Of a stretch of 7,540 nt of DNA, positions 6,454 to 7,540 are shown piece after piece; position 1 is the stretch's first letter, and every line of letters starts with the position of its first letter. The stretch comes from Verrucomicrobiia bacterium. Lineage in GTDB: Bacteria; Verrucomicrobiota; Verrucomicrobiia; Limisphaerales; UBA11358. A program made the position numbers and the translations under genes. The DNA is taken from contig JASHVW010000344.1 of the NCBI GenBank assembly GCA_030044395.1, forward strand, positions 1 to 7,540. The letters are read 5' to 3'. The notes under the pieces are model-generated. The model had not been told where the DNA came from, did not search any database, and saw only the letters and a list, made by a program, of their open reading frames with translations.

Positions 6454-7365
6454 ATGAAGTGGGTTTTTAAAGCCCGCCCTCATCCTGACCTTCTCCCCCG
6501 GGGAGAAGGAACAGCAATCGGACGCACCTTGTGGCCGGGATGTTCAGCAGCAGCCGTGGGGTTCACCCGCAACGCCGCAAAGCAGCACGGACGCTTCGCG
6601 ACAGCTCTTGCAATTGTGTTTCTTACCAATACGGCGATGGCGCAGACGACGAATGGCCTGTCCGATGCGCAGATTCAGGGGCAGCGATTGGCCGAGACGC
6701 TTTGCAACTCGTGTCCGACGGATAATCTGACCGAGAGCGGCGTCCTGGAAACTCGCAACGGCAAGGGCGAAACACTCCGAATCCCCATAACGTTCGAAAG
6801 CATGGCCACGGCGACCAACTGGTCGGACTTTTACGAAGCGACATGCACCAACGAAACCGAGACACTTTTGGTGATTCACGCGACCGACGAACCCAACCTC
6901 TATTTTTATAGCACAAACGACCTGAATCGGGTTCCATTTTTGAACGGCATCCCGATCCTCGGGCATTTATTTCGCAGCGCAAAAAAAGCATCTGATACAG
7001 AAATCATGGTCCCCTTCGCCGGTTCCGACTTTTGGGTTGCCGATTTGGGCCTGGAATTTTTCCATTGGCCGGAGCAGAAAATCGTCAAGAGAGAATTCAT
7101 GCGCGGACGAGGATGCATGGTGCTGGCGAGCACCAATCCCAATCCGACAGCCGGCGGCTATTCGCGCGTGGATTCGTGGATTGACGAGCAAACACCCGGC
7201 ATCGTCCATGCCCAGGCATACGGGGCAGACGGAAAATTGCTGAAAATATTCGATCCCAAATCGTTCAAGAAAGTGAACGGGCAATGGGAATTGCAGGACA
7301 TGGAGATCCGGAATATCCAGACCGGCTCGCGGACGCGGATTGAATTCGACTTGAAAGCGAATTGA
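6454..7365 (+). CDS. Secreted LolA-like protein (outer membrane lipoprotein-sorting protein family)
   Basis: The C-terminal part (about residues 186-300: PFAGSDFW, DLGLEFFHWPEQ, GYSRVDSWID, GKLLKIFDPKSFKKVNGQWEL, MEIRNIQTGSRTRIEFDL) resembles LolA/RseB-like periplasmic proteins annotated as outer membrane lipoprotein-sorting. They have an unclosed beta-barrel thought to carry lipids or lipoproteins. The actual cargo is unknown. A signal peptide ends at A61-M62-A63 before Q64, with hydrophobic core FATALAIVFL. As read from ATG 6454 (AGAGGA at 6437-6442, 11 bases upstream) the n-region would be nearly 50 residues and include the repeat-encoded HPDLLPRGEG. A GTG at 6556 or TTG at 6529 gives a normal signal peptide, so the real start may be there. 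Residues about 159-178 (RVPFLNGIPILGHLFRSAKK) resemble the secretin C-terminal signature. The mature protein has four cysteines, including a C84-N-S-C87 pair. It lies 46 bp after lon. Confidence 0.75.
   Translation: MKWVFKARPHPDLLPRGEGTAIGRTLWPGCSAAAVGFTRNAAKQHGRFATALAIVFLTNTAMAQTTNGLSDAQIQGQRLAETLCNSCPTDNLTESGVLETRNGKGETLRIPITFESMATATNWSDFYEATCTNETETLLVIHATDEPNLYFYSTNDLNRVPFLNGIPILGHLFRSAKKASDTEIMVPFAGSDFWVADLGLEFFHWPEQKIVKREFMRGRGCMVLASTNPNPTAGGYSRVDSWIDEQTPGIVHAQAYGADGKLLKIFDPKSFKKVNGQWELQDMEIRNIQTGSRTRIEFDLKAN
6473..6513 (+). repeat. Palindromic intergenic-type repeat at the 5' end of the LolA-like gene
   Basis: The core is a 10-bp perfect inverted repeat, CCTTCTCCCC (6489-6498) and GGGGAGAAGG (6500-6509), around a single C. 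It is preceded by CCCTCATCCTGA and its translation reads PHPDLLPRGEG. This peptide is the familiar spurious product of dispersed repeats of the 'CTCACCCT...CTCTCCC...GGGAGAGGG' kind found between genes in many bacteria. The exact boundaries are estimates. Whether it is dispersed in this genome cannot be seen from one copy. Confidence 0.65.
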
Positions 7366-7404
7366 CATGGCGGGCGCCCGACGGCAGAGTTTACGGACGT
7401 TTGT

Positions 7405-7540
7405 ATGCGAGAAAGAATCCACCTCTACTTTTTGATTGGCTGCCTGTGTTTCGGCCCGGGGGGCAGCGCGTTCGCCGAAACGAATTCCCCACCCGCCGCG
7501 GATGCGGCGAACACGGCGACACAGAACGCGCTGATGGAAA
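7405..7540 (+). CDS. Exported protein of unknown function, N-terminal fragment
   Basis: An open frame from ATG 7405 runs 45 codons to the window edge without a stop. Residues 1-24 look like a signal peptide: a charged start (MRERIH), a hydrophobic core (LYFLIGCLCFG) and the site S21-A22-F23-A24 before E25. The following residues are Ala/Pro/Asn/Thr-rich, like a flexible linker. L10-I11-G12-C13 formally fits a lipobox, but the hydrophobic part before it is very short, so signal peptidase I is the better guess. A weak GGAC lies six bases before the start. It begins 39 bp after the LolA-like gene and is probably co-transcribed with it, which hints at a shared envelope role. The visible part carries no family motif. 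Confidence 0.7.
   Translation, partial: MRERIHLYFLIGCLCFGPGGSAFAETNSPPAADAANTATQNALME

Noticed and set aside
7371..7380. Perfect palindrome CGGGCGCCCG after the LolA-like stop
   Set aside because: It has no loop and no following T-tract, and is short enough to be chance in GC-rich DNA. It is not a terminator.
7432..7443. Lipobox LIGC in the partial exported protein
   Set aside because: The hydrophobic stretch before C13 is only a few residues and continues past the Cys to a better AFA signal peptidase I site, so a lipoprotein call is not supported.

Overview
The window looks like a chromosomal housekeeping segment from a GC-rich bacterium, most likely a member of Verrucomicrobiota (Limisphaerales/Pedosphaera-like). 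That placement is an inference from protein style: a LolA-like protein with a GSDFW...DLGLEF-type core, a hotdog thioesterase with an 'AECTVGNHVYH' variant motif, few strong Shine-Dalgarno sites, and a palindromic 'HPDLLPRGEG'-type repeat. No database search was possible.

The left half (86-3101) lies on the minus strand. In transcription order it holds a YbgC/FadM-type acyl-CoA thioesterase, purF (first committed step of purine synthesis, Fe-S type) and deoC (deoxyribose-phosphate aldolase, long eukaryote-like form). Gaps of 67 and 126 bp are compatible with one transcript. The second gap carries a C-rich, G-poor stretch in the mRNA that could be a Rho site.

A 369-bp divergent intergenic region (3102-3470) separates this cluster from plus-strand genes. 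It holds a 10-bp tandem repeat, an inverted repeat and a plausible promoter very close to the next start codon.

The right half (3471-7540) is on the plus strand: a small heat-shock protein (Hsp20), then the ATP-dependent protease Lon, a natural proteostasis pair (holdase plus protease). Next come a secreted LolA-like protein whose 5' end is overlaid by a palindromic repeat and which carries a secretin-like segment, and the start of another exported protein cut by the window edge.

No RNA genes, CRISPR arrays, insertion sequences or phage genes were seen. I found no convincing new multi-gene system. The best leads are the repeat-derived N-terminus and secretin-like insert of the LolA-like protein, the thioesterase that lacks the usual catalytic Asp, and the architecture upstream of hsp20.
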